DNA from: Acinetobacter soli
GTDB taxonomy: Bacteria; Pseudomonadota; Gammaproteobacteria; Pseudomonadales; Moraxellaceae
Assembly (NCBI RefSeq): GCF_000760595.1
Contig: NZ_BBNM01000014.1
Span: forward strand, 1-64,000
Reading direction: 5' to 3'
DNA length: 64,000 nt
Shown here: positions 1-11,384 of the stretch, one piece after another
Numbering within the stretch: position 1 is the first letter of the stretch
How the letters are laid out: every line of letters begins with the position of its first letter
Program-made: the position numbers and the translations under genes
The notes under the pieces: generated by a model
Database searches by the model: none
Seen by the model: only the letters and a program-made list of their open reading frames with translations
Told to the model about the DNA's origin: nothing

Positions 1-3000
1 TTTATTGGTCAATGTCGTATTCAGTTGGTTTTGCGCAGAAAGTAATTGTTCTTCAGTTGCAGCACGACCACTATTATAAGTTCCTGCCGGATTCCAAGTT
101 GTATTGTTCAATCCTACAACTGTGTTAGCAGTACTGTTAATATTAACATTACCAATATTTAACCCACTATTCGTCAATGAGTTTGAGCCCACTTTTACTT
201 CATTGTTTTTGATACTGCTCGAACCTGTTGTTACGCTACCATTGGTTCCAAGATTAATACTTTCAGCAAGTCGAATATCAAGTTGATTCGATCCATTTGC
301 GACAACACCTATATTACTAGTCGTCAATGTACCAGATGCACCGCCTTTTAAGTTTAAAGTTTCACCTAATTTACGTGAAGCATTATTTCCCGTATCTCCT
401 GCAAAGCCGATCGATTGATTAACAGCACCATCTAAAGCTGAAAGCGCAGCACCCACATTATTTACGGTGACTTTACTACCATTTCCTGCAGGATTTGTTG
501 TAACCGTATAACTTGGCGCAGATATACCACCAGTTGCTTGATTAGAAACAGCTCCTCCACCTAATGCCTGTGCAGTTTTATTTGCTAAATTTGATATTTC
601 TTCATTCGTTTGAAAAAGTTGACTACCATTAATTGCATCAGTACTAGTTGATGAAACACGCCCGGCAGCAACATTTATAATTTGACGTTCTTTGTTTATA
701 GCGCCAATACTTACGGTCGATAAGTTTGTGCCTGCACCTGCATAACTATATTCTTTACCATTAATCGTACTTTTGGTGGTTTGATTGTAATCACCTGAGA
801 TAGAATTACTACCTAGCGCTACAGCATTATTGTGCGTATTGTTGACTGTTGCATTAGCCCCCAGAGCAATAGAAGCTTCTGCATAAGCATTTGAGTTTGT
901 ACCTGTAGCAATCGTATTCTTTTTGTAGGCATTAGCACCCGTGCCTGTTGCTATTGAACTTTCATCATATGCTCTTGCGAGTTGACCAAGCGCAATTGCT
1001 TGTTGACCTTCAGATTTTGCACCAGTACCAATAGCAATCGCATTAAGTGCTGATGTTTCTGCCTGCTTACCAATAGCTATCGTATTATCAGCTGAAGCTG
1101 AAGCGGTACCTAGCGCAGTAGAATATTGACCAGATGCAATTGCACCATCACCTATTGCATTAGCACTTTGTCCTGATGCCTTAGCTGTGTTGCCCAAAGC
1201 ATTCGCATTGATAGCTGTTGACTGTGCATTATTACCAATTGCTGTACTATTTTGAGCGGAGGAAAGCGAAGATCTACCTATTGCAATGCCTTGCTCACCC
1301 TGAGTAAGAGCTTGATTACCAAATGCAATACCATTATCGCCGCTTACTATAGCTTTTCTGCCAACGACAATTGCTTGATCTGCATTTTGTACTTCTGCTT
1401 CACTACCAATCGCAACAGCATAATTTGTAGTATTGTTTGTAGCATCTATCTGTACATTTTTGCCTATTCCAATACTATCTGCTCCTTTAGTACTTACTAG
1501 AGTTCCTAATGCAATATTATTGATATCAATAGTTGTATTTTCTTTACCAATTGCGATTGAATTACTACCTTTAGCTCTAGTTCCAGCATTCCCGATTGCA
1601 ATACTATTAATAGCTTCTGTACGAACATTACTTCCCAAAGCAATACTATTTTCAGCAGTAGAAGATGTACCAGTACTTGGTCCAATCGCCAGTGAGTTAT
1701 TCGCCACTGCTTGGTCACTTGAAATGTTAGCACCATCAGTACTATTAATTGACACATATTTAACAGTTGCATCTTTCGTAAGGGCTTTTACTTGTCCTAA
1801 ATTAACAGCTTGATCATTTGTCGTTGCAGTCGCAACATTATTGATCGTTGTTCCCTGTCCTCCGTTTGAACTAAGAACAATATTATTCTGATCTGCATTG
1901 GTATAAGTCACGTAATAACCAGTTGGTAATACCCCGCCATTAGTACCAGCTGCAATCGCTGCAATAAGACTTGAGTATTTTGTACCATTAACATTTACGT
2001 CGCCAAATTTACTATCCGTAGAACCTGACAAGCCAAGTATGGTCGATACATCTTGATGTAGTTGTGTTAACTGACTGACATTTACAGCATCTGTTGGACT
2101 ACCACCAGGGGCAAGATTGGTAATTCTTCGGGTTGTGGTTCCATTTCCTACAGAGACAACGCTGTAACCAACACTTGCAACGTTTGCAATAGTATCAGGC
2201 ACCAAATATGCATTTTTTGTTGAATTCAGACTGGCGTTACTATTTGTTCCTAATGCAACATTATTGGCTGCTGCTATAGTATTTGAACCTATGGCAACAC
2301 CACCTGAACCATTTACTTGAGCATTATAACCGACAATAGTTGCATCAGTTCCCGAGTTTACTTTCGACGCACTTCCAACTACCACAGACTGACTAGAGCC
2401 TTTCGTCTCAGATCCCAGTGTGATTGAGCGCGAGATTGCACCACCGTTAATATTACTGTTACGGCCCACAGAAATATTATCGTCACCATTCATACCACTA
2501 CCAGCAGCAATACCAATTGCAATATTACTATCTGAACTAGAATTGCTGTCAGGTGATAAATTTGAGCCAGCACCACTGCCAATCGCAATATTCTGATTTC
2601 CAACTACGTTCTGTCCAGCATTCTTGCCTATAGCAACATGCTCGACACGATCATTTGTCGCTCCTTGAGATGAACCTTGACCCGCATTTTGACCAATCGA
2701 GATACCATAATCAGTATCAGCGGTTGCTCCGCTACCGATAGCAACTGCATTTTGTCGATTAGAAGAAGCCTGTTTACCAATTGCAGTAGAACCGCCCCCA
2801 TTTGCAATACTATTATCACCAATCGCTATACTAGAAGAACCAATCGCTTTATTTCCTGACCCAACAGCAGTACTTGAATTTCCGGTAGCAGCATTTATCG
2901 CCCCAATAGAGGCACTTGAATCACCTGTCGCTATGTTCGATGTTCCTACTGTAAGACTGTTTTTACCAGCAGAGAGATTGGCACCACTACTTAACAGACT

Positions 3001-4680
3001 CATAAAGCTATTCAGTTGAGCGGGTGTTACAGGAGTATTATTAATCGCTATAATATTCGAAATATTTTGACCTGTTGAATTTGGATCTGTAGTGACAGGA
3101 ATACCATCCACTGCAATAATACGATTATTGTTATTGGTATCTCTTGTCAATTGTGGTGTTCTTGGAGTTCCCGTCGTTGCACCTATTGCAGTGCTATTTA
3201 AACCTAAAGCAGATGATTCTTTACCAATAGCAACATTGTTTTGACCATAAGCCAGAGATTTTTCACCTAAACTTATGCTGCCAGCGGCAGATGCTTTTGC
3301 TGTCTTACCAATACTAATACTCGAATCGGCAGAAGCTAATGCTTGATCTCCTATTGAAATAGCGCTCAACCCATCTGACTTTGCTTGAGGGCCTATAGCT
3401 ACTGATTCATCACCATTTGCTTGCGCATCTGCATTTATAGATTTAGTGCGGAAATACTTAATACCATTATAAGTAACGCTAGGATCATTTACGCCCAGTA
3501 AGCTCTTAATTTGACCTAAATTAACAGCATCACCATCCGTTGTTGCTGAAGCTAAATTTTTAATCTGTTTACTATTTAAATCAGCACCGCCATTTAAGCT
3601 AGCAACACCTGAAGTCGTTAAAGTACCATCTACAGATGTGTTCTTGAGAGATGTTGCTCCACCGTTTACAGTTAAACCATTTCCTACAGTTACCGCACCA
3701 GTTGTTGTTACGCTTGTAAAATTAGGATTATCAATCGTATTGACTGTATAAATTGTTTGACCATCACTACCAGTGGTAGATGTAATACTTGTATTTTTCC
3801 CACTCGCAGCTATTTGTGTTTTAGCAGCTTTAACCTGTGCATAGTTCGCAGCATCGGTATCCACTGTACCAGCCGCCAGATTATTAATAATTTTGTTATT
3901 TAGACTAGCACCACCATTTAAGCTAGCAATACCTGAAGTGCTTAGCGTTCCATTTATAGTGGTATTTTTAAGTGAAGTTGTTCCCGCGGTTACAGTTAAA
4001 CCATTTCCTACCGTTGCAGCACCCGTAGATTCTAGGGTTTGACCTTTGATTATTCCACTAGCTGTAATATTACTCGCAGTTGTATTGCCGGTTACATTTA
4101 ATGAATTTGCATTAACCGCACCCGTTGTGTTAAGTACCCCATTTACAGTCGTATCTTTAAGTGAAGTTGTTCCAGCAGTTACAGTTAATCCATTTCCTAC
4201 CGTTGCAGCACCCGTAGATTCTAGGGTTTGACCTTTGATTATTCCACTAGCTGTAATATTACTTGCAGTTGTATTGCCGGTTACATTTAATGAATTTGCA
4301 TTAACCGCACCCGTTGTGTTAAGTACCCCATTTACAGTCGTATCTTTAAGTGAAGTTGTTCCAGCAGTTACAGTTAATCCATTTCCTACTGTGGCAGCAC
4401 CCGTAGATTCCAAGGTTTGCCCTTTGATTGTTCCAGTTGCCGTTACGGTACTAAAATTTGGATTATCCGTGGTTTCAATTTTTGTATCCCCATTTATAGC
4501 TGTTACTGTAATATTATTTCCTGCTATGACATCAGCGTAAGCAGGAATAGCTACACCAATTAAAATAGTAGCAGCAATACTTTTAACAGTTCTTGTTTTT
4601 GTCTTGTTTTTTGCTAGTTCAGATACCGCAACCCACGCACCTAGAGATGCATTCCAAACAACCTTGTAAACTTGATTCAT
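1..4680 (-). CDS. Trimeric autotransporter adhesin (YadA/Ata-like), 5' part, C-terminus outside window
   Basis: The frame is open from an ATG at 4680 to the window edge, giving at least 1560 residues. The protein begins [20 protein letters not shown], an extended signal peptide region (ESPR), with likely cleavage after AYA at residue 49. The region after it (about residues 90–220) is stalk-like, with repeated [15 protein letters not shown] units. Next come long stretches of YadA head repeats with the (S/N)xAIG pattern, interrupted by necks such as [16 protein letters not shown] and [17 protein letters not shown]. These are hallmarks of type Vc secretion: a homotrimer in the outer membrane that binds host or abiotic surfaces. 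The YadA membrane anchor must lie beyond position 1. The gene stands alone, with a long AT-rich upstream region. The exact ligand cannot be told from sequence. Confidence 0.93.
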   Translation of the reverse strand, partial: MNQVYKVVWNASLGAWVAVSELAKNKTKTRTVKSIAATILIGVAIPAYADVIAGNNITVTAINGDTKIETTDNPNFSTVTATGTIKGQTLESTGAATVGNGLTVTAGTTSLKDTTVNGVLNTTGAVNANSLNVTGNTTASNITASGIIKGQTLESTGAATVGNGLTVTAGTTSLKDTTVNGVLNTTGAVNANSLNVTGNTTASNITASGIIKGQTLESTGAATVGNGLTVTAGTTSLKNTTINGTLSTSGIASLNGGASLNNKIINNLAAGTVDTDAANYAQVKAAKTQIAASGKNTSITSTTGSDGQTIYTVNTIDNPNFTSVTTTGAVTVGNGLTVNGGATSLKNTSVDGTLTTSGVASLNGGADLNSKQIKNLASATTDGDAVNLGQIKSLLGVNDPSVTYNGIKYFRTKSINADAQANGDESVAIGPQAKSDGLSAISIGDQALASADSSISIGKTAKASAAGSISLGEKSLAYGQNNVAIGKESSALGLNSTAIGATTGTPRTPQLTRDTNNNNRIIAVDGIPVTTDPNSTGQNISNIIAINNTPVTPAQLNSFMSLLSSGANLSAGKNSLTVGTSNIATGDSSASIGAINAATGNSSTAVGSGNKAIGSSSIAIGDNSIANGGGSTAIGKQASSNRQNAVAIGSGATADTDYGISIGQNAGQGSSQGATNDRVEHVAIGKNAGQNVVGNQNIAIGSGAGSNLSPDSNSSSDSNIAIGIAAGSGMNGDDNISVGRNSNINGGAISRSITLGSETKGSSQSVVVGSASKVNSGTDATIVGYNAQVNGSGGVAIGSNTIAAANNVALGTNSNASLNSTKNAYLVPDTIANVASVGYSVVSVGNGTTTRRITNLAPGGSPTDAVNVSQLTQLHQDVSTILGLSGSTDSKFGDVNVNGTKYSSLIAAIAAGTNGGVLPTGYYVTYTNADQNNIVLSSNGGQGTTINNVATATTNDQAVNLGQVKALTKDATVKYVSINSTDGANISSDQAVANNSLAIGPSTGTSSTAENSIALGSNVRTEAINSIAIGNAGTRAKGSNSIAIGKENTTIDINNIALGTLVSTKGADSIGIGKNVQIDATNNTTNYAVAIGSEAEVQNADQAIVVGRKAIVSGDNGIAFGNQALTQGEQGIAIGRSSLSSAQNSTAIGNNAQSTAINANALGNTAKASGQSANAIGDGAIASGQYSTALGTASASADNTIAIGKQAETSALNAIAIGTGAKSEGQQAIALGQLARAYDESSIATGTGANAYKKNTIATGTNSNAYAEASIALGANATVNNTHNNAVALGSNSISGDYNQTTKSTINGKEYSYAGAGTNLSTVSIGAINKERQIINVAAGRVSSTSTDAINGSQLFQTNEEISNLANKTAQALGGGAVSNQATGGISAPSYTVTTNPAGNGSKVTVNNVGAALSALDGAVNQSIGFAGDTGNNASRKLGETLNLKGGASGTLTTSNIGVVANGSNQLDIRLAESINLGTNGSVTTGSSSIKNNEVKVGSNSLTNSGLNIGNVNINSTANTVVGLNNTTWNPAGTYNSGRAATEEQLLSAQNQLNTTLTNK
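4021..4398 (-). repeat. Two tandem 189-bp repeat units inside the adhesin gene
   Basis: Unit 4021–4209 is repeated at 4210–4398 with only three mismatches that I can count. Each unit encodes 63 residues containing [20 protein letters not shown] and [21 protein letters not shown] partial further copy begins at 4399, and degenerate relatives lie near 3600–3710 and 3935–4020. The unit length is a multiple of three, so gain or loss by recombination keeps the frame and alters only stalk length. Confidence 0.92.
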
Positions 4681-5190
4681 ATTTACTTTACCCTAAATTA
4701 GTAAATTGTGACGTGAGTTGCAATAAATTAACTACTTATACAAACTGTGTTAAGATTTGCATACTTTGTGTAAATAATATATTAAAAAAATTGACAATCA
4801 CATCACATTTTTATTTATTTACATAAAATTCACCACAGAAAACAGCAAAGAGTTTAATTAAATTTTTTTCAATTTAAACAAAAACTTAAGGGCATATTGC
4901 TGTTTTAAAGCAATTATACGTATTGTTACAAAATCAACTTGAGTTAATTAAATTAAATTTTTATATTTGTTTTAAAATAATATCTTTTTATTAAAAATTA
5001 ACACGATAAAGGCTTAGTCATACAAACCTATTTTTGATAACTTATTAAGCAATATAATTTCGGAGTAAATAAACTCGCCCTTAAAATCTATCGCACAACC
5101 AATTGATATTCTTATATTTAAGCGCTAATTAATCGACAAAATCTCTCGATCTAGTTTGATGCGACTACTCAATGATATACATAGCTAAAA
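4681..5190. other. AT-rich intergenic region upstream of the adhesin
   Basis: About 510 bases without a credible gene. The stretch is very AT-rich, with many A/T runs around 4780–5000. It should hold the promoter of the minus-strand adhesin, but I cannot place −35 and −10 boxes with confidence. Such composition is typical of H-NS-silenced DNA; that is an inference. Confidence 0.6.
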
Positions 5191-6005
5191 GGCAAACACA
5201 GACCAAATCAAACTTATTCTGATGTGGCTATTTAATGCTACATTATGATCAAATCACTATTTCGTCTCTTTACTTATGGTCACTGTTTTTTTGCAAAGCC
5301 TCATTAAGCTTTGACTTTAAATTGGATAGCTCCCAATATCAGTGATATTCGTATTCCGTCATTTGTATAAGACAAAGGGATATTGATGCTGTAATCAGCT
5401 ATCAGAAAAGTAGTGATGGAGTTCACCTACTTCTCAACTCTACTAGCTTAAAGTTTTTAGTTAGGTGAAGGTAAATGGATAAGCAAGAAAAGTCAGCCCG
5501 AATATCGTCGTCAATAGTGTAAGACTGCATATTGGTATAAATGACAAAAGCCTTCATATGCAAGCAGTTCAGCTTACAAAAAATAATGTCAGTGATTCAC
5601 AAATTTTGAGGGATTTATTTAATCAAATCTCCCCTTGGATGAGCAGATTGATTCAATCTATACAGATAAAGCTAATGATATAAACAATCTCGTCAGGTCA
5701 TTCCAAATCGGTAAGAACAAGCAGTGATTTCATTCAGGAAAAAATGCAGGGTCTTTTTAAGATAATAGAGTTCATTCACGAGAGCGAAATGAATGACTTC
5801 AAACAGTTAACTTTTCGGCAGGACACTATAAAAAAATAATCAGACTATCATTGCCGAAATTTAGTCGAAACCAAGATGGATTACATCAAATTACTAGGCG
5901 ATAAATTCAGTGCTATGAACCTTTAAAGTCAAGTCAATGAAGTTCATAGCAATTTTAGATAAATTTACAGAGTTACATCGTTCTCGCACCCAAGTTATCA
6001 CTTGA
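5191..6005 (+). pseudogene. Decayed IS5-family transposase
   Basis: No single frame is open, but reading across frames recovers an IS5-type DDE transposase in the correct order. Pieces include TYSDVAI and IKSLFRL near the start, NWIAPN, then RDIDAVISYQKSSDGVHLL, then LHIGINDKSLHMQAVQLTK, DEQIDSIYTDKANDINNLV, NLVETKMDYIKLLGDKFSA and the terminal FTELHRSRTQVIT with stop at 6003–6005. Several frameshifts and internal stops separate them, and the region between the YTD segment and the C-terminus is shortened. It is a dead element. I could not define inverted repeats or a target duplication. The family assignment is from memory of IS5-group (IS903-like) transposases. Confidence 0.85.
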
Positions 6006-6241
6006 ATTTTAGCTACCCATACGAAATTTACCTTTAAATACTTTATGCAATAGAACCCAATTACCGCTAAATAGTTTTTAAAAAAAAATAGCTTTTTTAA
6101 TCATTATAAATTCCTACCAAATCAATTTACGCACAAACGTCATTGTTGGACTATTTTTTTAATTTAGAAATTGAATAGCCATAGCTCTACTCATGAAAGC
6201 AACGTATGCTTTTCTAAATATGTTCTTTTTGCACGTTCGTT

Positions 6242-6946
6242 ATGTCCAAGCTTGCTCCATTTGATGACTTATTAAAGCAGTATCATGCGCTTGCGCATCA
6301 TCATGATCCGATTTTGCGCGATCGTCTTTTTGATGCACAAAGCTGGCTCAAAGCCCGCATGATACATACCCATTCCGATCTGTTTGAACAACCACAATAT
6401 CGCTTAATGACAGATTATTTTTTAAATCGTTTATATGGTGGCCCCGACTTTGATCCACTGGCGGCTCAAATTGAACGATTACTCAAATATGCCCACAAAA
6501 TTGAAAAACTGGTGCCCGACAATGCCATCAAAACGGGGACGCAATCGATTAGTTTAGCCATTCTTGCGCTAGAATTAGACGAACAAATTGCACTGCAACT
6601 TCTTAAAGACTATCCAGTCGACACGCCCATTACAGACGAAATGATGCGTCAAACTTTAATTCAGCTCGACCAGAAAGCGCAGCGACTACATCAGTTGGCT
6701 TTACTCGATGATCTGGGCAAAGCGCTTGATAAATATATGCGCTCATTTGTAATGTATACCGCATTTAAAATGGCCAAAGGGCCAGTCATGAAGCATAACT
6801 TTGAGTTGATGTATCACTTTATTGATGAAGGCTTTCGCGCCATGAAACCCATGAAGTCGGCTGAAGCGTTTATCAAGGCCTTTACCCACAAAGAGCGTGA
6901 GATTGTTGAAAAGGTTCATGCAGGGCATCCTGATCCATTTTATTGA
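6242..6946 (+). CDS. FFLEELY-motif-like hypothetical protein
   Basis: A 234-residue soluble, largely helical protein with no signal peptide or membrane segment. It carries YFLNRLYGGPDFDP at about residues 60–73, which resembles the motif that names the FFLEELY family of small proteobacterial proteins of unknown function. There is no strong Shine-Dalgarno before the ATG. The gene stands alone ahead of ubiE and has normal codon use. I do not assign a function. Confidence 0.7.
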   Translation: MSKLAPFDDLLKQYHALAHHHDPILRDRLFDAQSWLKARMIHTHSDLFEQPQYRLMTDYFLNRLYGGPDFDPLAAQIERLLKYAHKIEKLVPDNAIKTGTQSISLAILALELDEQIALQLLKDYPVDTPITDEMMRQTLIQLDQKAQRLHQLALLDDLGKALDKYMRSFVMYTAFKMAKGPVMKHNFELMYHFIDEGFRAMKPMKSAEAFIKAFTHKEREIVEKVHAGHPDPFY

Positions 6947-7116
6947 TCTGCTTTCCTTGCGTTTTCAGCAGGGTGCATGCCATGCTTGCACTGCTGCATT
7001 TTATGTATAGTATTAATAACAATTGCATGATGACGTCTGTCAAACAACTCCAAACTCTGTCATCATGCACAGCCATTATCATTTGATCATGTGTGTTTAC
7101 ATTCAGGAGCGACATC

Positions 7117-8061
7117 ATGTCTAACGAAAATCAAACGCCCACTACTCCTACTGAGCCGGCTCAACGTTCAGACAGTACCAGTCCTTTCCTGAATAGCCCA
7201 CTTCCTCAAGGCACACCACAAGGTCAACAACAGTCGTTACAACAAGAATTCAACGATGCGCCGATCAGTAATGTACCAAAATACAATTTACCACGGGGTG
7301 CAGGTAAAACAGGCAATGTCGGTGATACCACACACTTTGGATATCAAACTGTAAAAGCTGAAGATAAGGCCCAAAAAGTGGCCGAAGTGTTCCACTCCGT
7401 GGCGAGTAAATACGACATCATGAATGACTTGATGTCATTTGGTATTCATCGTTTGTGGAAACGTTTTGCAATTAATATGTCGGGTGTGCGCCGTGGGCAG
7501 CATGTGCTGGATATTGCGGGCGGTACTGGGGATCTTGCCAAAGTGTTTAGCCGTGAAGTCGGCCCTCAAGGACGTGTTGTACTTTCCGATATCAATGAGT
7601 CGATGCTTAACGTCGGGCGTGACCGTTTACTCGATGCAGGCTGTACCAATGTAGATTTTGTACTGGCCAATGCCGAAACACTCGAACCTTTTGCAGACAA
7701 CAGCTTTGATCTGCTGACGATCAGCTTTGGCTTACGTAACGTCACCGATAAAGATGCCGCACTTGAAGCGATGTATCGTGTACTAAAACCGGGTGGTCGC
7801 CTGTTGGTCCTTGAGTTTTCAAAACCCGTCTTTGAACCTTTTTCAAAGCTTTACGATTTTTACTCATTTACCGCCTTACCAATCATGGGCAAACTTGTAG
7901 CCAACGATGCCGAAAGCTATAAATATCTGGCCGAATCGATTCGTATGCATCCTGATCAGCGTACCTTAAAAAGTATGATGGAGCAGGCTGGCTTTAAAAA
8001 CTGCGACTATCACAACCTGACCGGCGGTATTGTAGCTGTTCACCGCGGATTCAAACTTTAA
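7117..8061 (+). CDS. ubiE: Ubiquinone/menaquinone C-methyltransferase UbiE
   Basis: Class I SAM-dependent methyltransferase of the ubiquinone pathway (C-methylation of the demethoxy-quinol ring). The SAM-binding loop [14 protein letters not shown] lies at about residues 130–143, and the family signature [16 protein letters not shown] follows. ATG 7117 is chosen over the upstream in-frame ATG at 7093 because CAGGAG sits just before it. The protein is 314 residues against about 250 in E. coli. The excess is a Gln/Pro/Thr/Ser-rich, apparently disordered leader of about 70 residues before the conserved core ([15 protein letters not shown]). First gene of the ubiE-ubiJ-ubiB cluster. Confidence 0.96.
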   Translation: MSNENQTPTTPTEPAQRSDSTSPFLNSPLPQGTPQGQQQSLQQEFNDAPISNVPKYNLPRGAGKTGNVGDTTHFGYQTVKAEDKAQKVAEVFHSVASKYDIMNDLMSFGIHRLWKRFAINMSGVRRGQHVLDIAGGTGDLAKVFSREVGPQGRVVLSDINESMLNVGRDRLLDAGCTNVDFVLANAETLEPFADNSFDLLTISFGLRNVTDKDAALEAMYRVLKPGGRLLVLEFSKPVFEPFSKLYDFYSFTALPIMGKLVANDAESYKYLAESIRMHPDQRTLKSMMEQAGFKNCDYHNLTGGIVAVHRGFKL

Positions 8062-8074
8062 AGGATGTAATCTG

Positions 8075-8740
8075 ATGTGGTCGATTCTTGCGCTAGGTGC
8101 AATCGAACGCTGTATTCATCATTTTATCGATCTGGATGCCATTACCCGCATCCAGCTCAACCGTCTTCAAGGCAAGCTGCTGCGTGTGGTGATTGACAGT
8201 CCGCAGCTGTCGGTGGATGTGTTTTTTGATGAACACAAGGTGCGTCTTGAACCTACAGTGACAGGACATGCCGAGAAAGCGTCAATCTTTGAACAGCGCC
8301 CTTTTGATCAACAACACTGCGTCATCGACGCCACCGCTACCTTGCATGTGCCCAATGTCATCTCGCTCCTTAAATTGCTCCTCAGCGATCCAGAGCAGAT
8401 CGGTAATGTACCGCTTCAAGGTGATTATCATCTGTTGCAAGATATTCAGCGTATTTTAAATGAAGCTGAACCTGACCTTGCATCACATTTGAGTCCGTGG
8501 ATTGGCCCTGCGCTTGCACATGAACTGGGCAAACTCGGCGGTGTGCCCAAACACCTCAAACGTGCAGTCGAAAGCGGATTATTTTTTGCTGAGGATGCAC
8601 TCAAAGAAGATACCGGTTTGTTCGCTTCACGCTGGCAAATGAACGCGCTTCAAGGCCAAACCCGTAAATTGAATCAAGAGCTGGATCGACTCGAAGCCAG
8701 ACTTTCACAACTTAAAACCAAGATACTACCCAACAATTAG
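8075..8740 (+). CDS. ubiJ: Ubiquinone biosynthesis accessory factor UbiJ (SCP2 domain)
   Basis: A 221-residue protein between ubiE and ubiB, the position of ubiJ in gammaproteobacteria. The N-terminal half fits an SCP2 lipid-binding fold. The C-terminus ends in a coiled coil (LNQELDRLEARLSQLK). In E. coli UbiJ works with UbiK as an assembly factor that binds ubiquinone intermediates in the soluble Ubi complex. Spacing of 13 bases from ubiE and 13 to ubiB points to one transcript. Confidence 0.88.
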   Translation: MWSILALGAIERCIHHFIDLDAITRIQLNRLQGKLLRVVIDSPQLSVDVFFDEHKVRLEPTVTGHAEKASIFEQRPFDQQHCVIDATATLHVPNVISLLKLLLSDPEQIGNVPLQGDYHLLQDIQRILNEAEPDLASHLSPWIGPALAHELGKLGGVPKHLKRAVESGLFFAEDALKEDTGLFASRWQMNALQGQTRKLNQELDRLEARLSQLKTKILPNN

Positions 8741-8753
8741 GTGACAACTGACT

Positions 8754-10373
8754 ATGGTTCCGCACGTTTCACGGTTACTCGAACTCTGGCGTATTGCTGC
8801 ACACTATCGGCTCGACACCCTGTTTCCTGCGGAAGAATTGCCTACCAAAGCACGCCATGCCCTTAATCTGATCCGTCTACATCCTGCCGCATGGTCGAGC
8901 CGTGAACGTAAAAATCCGTTCAAGCTCAAAGAAGCCATTGAAGATATGGGGCCACTGGCCATCAAGATGGGGCAATTGCTCTCGACACGTCGTGATCTAA
9001 TTCCACCTGAAATTTTGGCACAATTGGTATTATTACAAGATCAGGTTAAGCCATTTGATACCCAGATTGCCAAACAGCGGATCCAGAATGCGCTGAAAGC
9101 CGATGTAAATACACTCTTTGCACGTTTTGACGAACAGCCCCTTGCCGCTGCCTCAATTGCACAGGTGCATACCGCGGCTTTGTTTGATGGTCGAGAAGTG
9201 GTGGTTAAAGTCACACGTCCCGATATTCGCAGTCAGATTCTGCAAGATTTTGAAATTATCACATGGCTTGGTCAATGGCTCGAAAGCCGGATTGAGGCCG
9301 CACGCGCACTGCATTTAACTGAAATTATTCAAGATTACCGTCAGATCATTCTCAATGAACTGGATCTCACACTTGAAGCGGACAATACCCGTCGCATGCG
9401 CCATAACTTTACGGGCTCAAGCATGATGTATGTGCCCGAAGTTTATATGGACAGTACCGACGTGATGGTGGCCGAGCGCATTACAGGTGTGCCGATTTCC
9501 GATACCGCTACCTTTGATCGCCTTGGTATGGATCGTGCACAACTGGCCGAAAAAGGTCTCACGATTTTCTTTACACAGGTTTTCCGCGACAACTTTTTCC
9601 ATGCCGACATGCATCCTGGCAATGTCTTTGTTGAAACCCTCAATCCAAGTAATCCACGTTTCATTGGACTCGATTGTGCGATTATGGGCGAGTTGTCCAA
9701 ATCGGATCAGATGACCGTTGCACGCATGCTACTGGCAGTGATGAACAGCAACTTTATGCAGCTGATTCAGATTGTACACCAAGCGGGCTGGATTCCTCCC
9801 GGCACCGATCAGGATGCTTTGGCTCGTGAAATGCGCCGTACCGTGGGCCCGATGGTCTCTAAACCCATGGATCAGCTCGACTTTGCCGGTATTTTATTGC
9901 AGGTGATGGATATTGCCCGACGCTTTCGTTTGGAAATTCCACCTCAACTAATGCTGCTGCTCAAAACATTGGTTCATGTAGAAGGTTTGGGCACCGATTT
10001 GTATCCACAACTGGATATCTGGAAACTAGCCAAACCTATTTTGACTGAATGGGTGAAAGCGGAAATGAATCCAGTCAAAAACATGAAGGCGCTGGGTCAG
10101 CAAATTCCTGATCTGTTATTGGGCGCGCATGACCTCCCGACCTTAATGATCGACAGTTTAAACGGATTAAAAAATCAATCTGCATGGCAAGATCGTCAGG
10201 TGCGTGAAATTCTGCAATTACGTTTGCAAATGGAACAGCAACAAAAGCGGAGCTGGATCTTTGGCAGCATGATTGCAATTTTACTCAGTATTGCGGTGAT
10301 TGCACCGTGGTATTTCTCAGCTCCTTTAATTGTCGTGGCTACACTAATTGCGCTCTGGCGCGTGACCAAATAA
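8754..10373 (+). CDS. ubiB: Ubiquinone biosynthesis regulatory kinase-like protein UbiB
   Basis: A 539-residue ABC1/ADCK/UbiB atypical kinase. The family KxGQ motif is in AIKMGQLLSTRRDLIP near residue 70, and the nucleotide-binding region has PLAAASIAQVHTA and VVVKVTRP. The catalytic region contains FFHADMHPGN and FIGLDCAIMGEL. Two hydrophobic segments at the C-terminus (about residues 500–537) anchor it in the inner membrane. Required for ubiquinone synthesis; its ATPase activity is thought to help extract lipid intermediates. Last gene of the ubi cluster. Confidence 0.96.
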   Translation: MVPHVSRLLELWRIAAHYRLDTLFPAEELPTKARHALNLIRLHPAAWSSRERKNPFKLKEAIEDMGPLAIKMGQLLSTRRDLIPPEILAQLVLLQDQVKPFDTQIAKQRIQNALKADVNTLFARFDEQPLAAASIAQVHTAALFDGREVVVKVTRPDIRSQILQDFEIITWLGQWLESRIEAARALHLTEIIQDYRQIILNELDLTLEADNTRRMRHNFTGSSMMYVPEVYMDSTDVMVAERITGVPISDTATFDRLGMDRAQLAEKGLTIFFTQVFRDNFFHADMHPGNVFVETLNPSNPRFIGLDCAIMGELSKSDQMTVARMLLAVMNSNFMQLIQIVHQAGWIPPGTDQDALAREMRRTVGPMVSKPMDQLDFAGILLQVMDIARRFRLEIPPQLMLLLKTLVHVEGLGTDLYPQLDIWKLAKPILTEWVKAEMNPVKNMKALGQQIPDLLLGAHDLPTLMIDSLNGLKNQSAWQDRQVREILQLRLQMEQQQKRSWIFGSMIAILLSIAVIAPWYFSAPLIVVATLIALWRVTK

Positions 10374-10440
10374 AAGCACGGCGTAATCTCGTGCAGGCTG
10401 CTTCATGAGCGCTATCTGCCTAATGAAGTACGCCAATCCG

Positions 10441-10465
10441 ACTGGGCCATATGGCCCAGTTTTTC
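10441..10465 (+). terminator. Rho-independent terminator after ubiB
   Basis: A perfect 20-base palindrome (ACTGGGCCAT/ATGGCCCAGT) followed by a T run. It closes the ubiE-ubiJ-ubiB transcript about 70 bases after ubiB. Confidence 0.85.
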
Positions 10466-10601
10466 GTATATGCCGGTAAAGCTCACCATGAATCTGGCCA
10501 AAAGATCGAGTTTTTTTTCGCAAATCCGGTCAGATGCCGTACACTATAACCGTCTTAAATGACCAACAACTCTTTTTCTATTTCCATATTGGTGATGTCT
10601 C

Positions 10602-11375
10602 ATGAACAACGTGCAATGGCTCGATGAAGTAAAATTTAACGAACAAGGGTTAATTCCAGCCATCGCGCAGCATCATCAAACCGGTCGTATTTTGATGGTC
10701 GCTTGGATGAATCGTGAATCCTTGGCTTTAACCGCAGAAAAAAAACAGGCCGTGTATTTCTCACGTTCGCGTCAAAAGCTTTGGCATAAAGGCGAAGAAT
10801 CTGGGCACTTTCAAACCGTGTATGAAATTCGTCTCGACTGTGATGCGGATGTCATTATCTTACAGATCGAGCAGCACGGAGGCATTGCCTGCCATACAGG
10901 CCGTGAATCCTGTTTTTATCGCGTACTGACTCCGCAAGGCTGGGAAATCGTTGATGCGCAGCTCAAAGATCCAACCGCCATTTATGGTGAAACGGCCAAG
11001 CAAGAGCCACACGACACTCTCAAGACCGATGATCAAATCGATGTTCTTGCCTACCTTGGTCAGCTCATGCAAGCGCGTAAGCAGGCACAAGCAGACAGCT
11101 CCTACGTGGCCAGTCTGTATCAAAAAGGCCTAAACAAGATTTTAGAGAAAGTGGGTGAAGAAAATATTGAAACCCTGCTGGCGGCTAAAGAGTTTGCACA
11201 CCAACCAAGTGATGCAACGCGCAATGATTTAATTTATGAAACAGCCGATCTTTGGTTCCATAGCATTATCATGCTGGGCTATTTCGATCTCAGTCCTGAA
11301 TTGGTACTCAATGAACTGGCACGACGTCAAGGCCTATCGGGTCTGGTCGAAAAAGCCAATCGGATAAAAGGATAA
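10602..11375 (+). CDS. hisIE: Bifunctional phosphoribosyl-AMP cyclohydrolase / phosphoribosyl-ATP pyrophosphatase
   Basis: A two-domain histidine-biosynthesis enzyme of 257 residues that catalyses steps two and three. The N-terminal HisI domain shows [14 protein letters not shown] and the metal site [11 protein letters not shown]. The C-terminal HisE domain contains [20 protein letters not shown] and [19 protein letters not shown]. No other his gene is near it, so it is not part of a his operon here. The next gene starts 9 bases later. Confidence 0.95.
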   Translation: MNNVQWLDEVKFNEQGLIPAIAQHHQTGRILMVAWMNRESLALTAEKKQAVYFSRSRQKLWHKGEESGHFQTVYEIRLDCDADVIILQIEQHGGIACHTGRESCFYRVLTPQGWEIVDAQLKDPTAIYGETAKQEPHDTLKTDDQIDVLAYLGQLMQARKQAQADSSYVASLYQKGLNKILEKVGEENIETLLAAKEFAHQPSDATRNDLIYETADLWFHSIIMLGYFDLSPELVLNELARRQGLSGLVEKANRIKG

Positions 11376-11384
11376 CTGCCACCT

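Noticed and set aside
1433..1813. Plus-strand hydrophobic open frame within the adhesin region
   Set aside because: It is the antisense shadow of the head-repeat coding sequence; low-complexity repeats on the minus strand keep the opposite frames open.
4021..4398. Direct repeats resembling a CRISPR or satellite array
   Set aside because: The units are 189 bases, coding and in frame within the adhesin, without spacers.
4593..4826. Plus-strand open frame over the adhesin start and promoter
   Set aside because: It overlaps the ESPR coding region antisense and has no ribosome-binding site or family resemblance.
1..6240. Prophage or genomic island at the left end
   Set aside because: Only an adhesin and a dead IS fragment are present; no integrase, attachment site or phage gene is visible.
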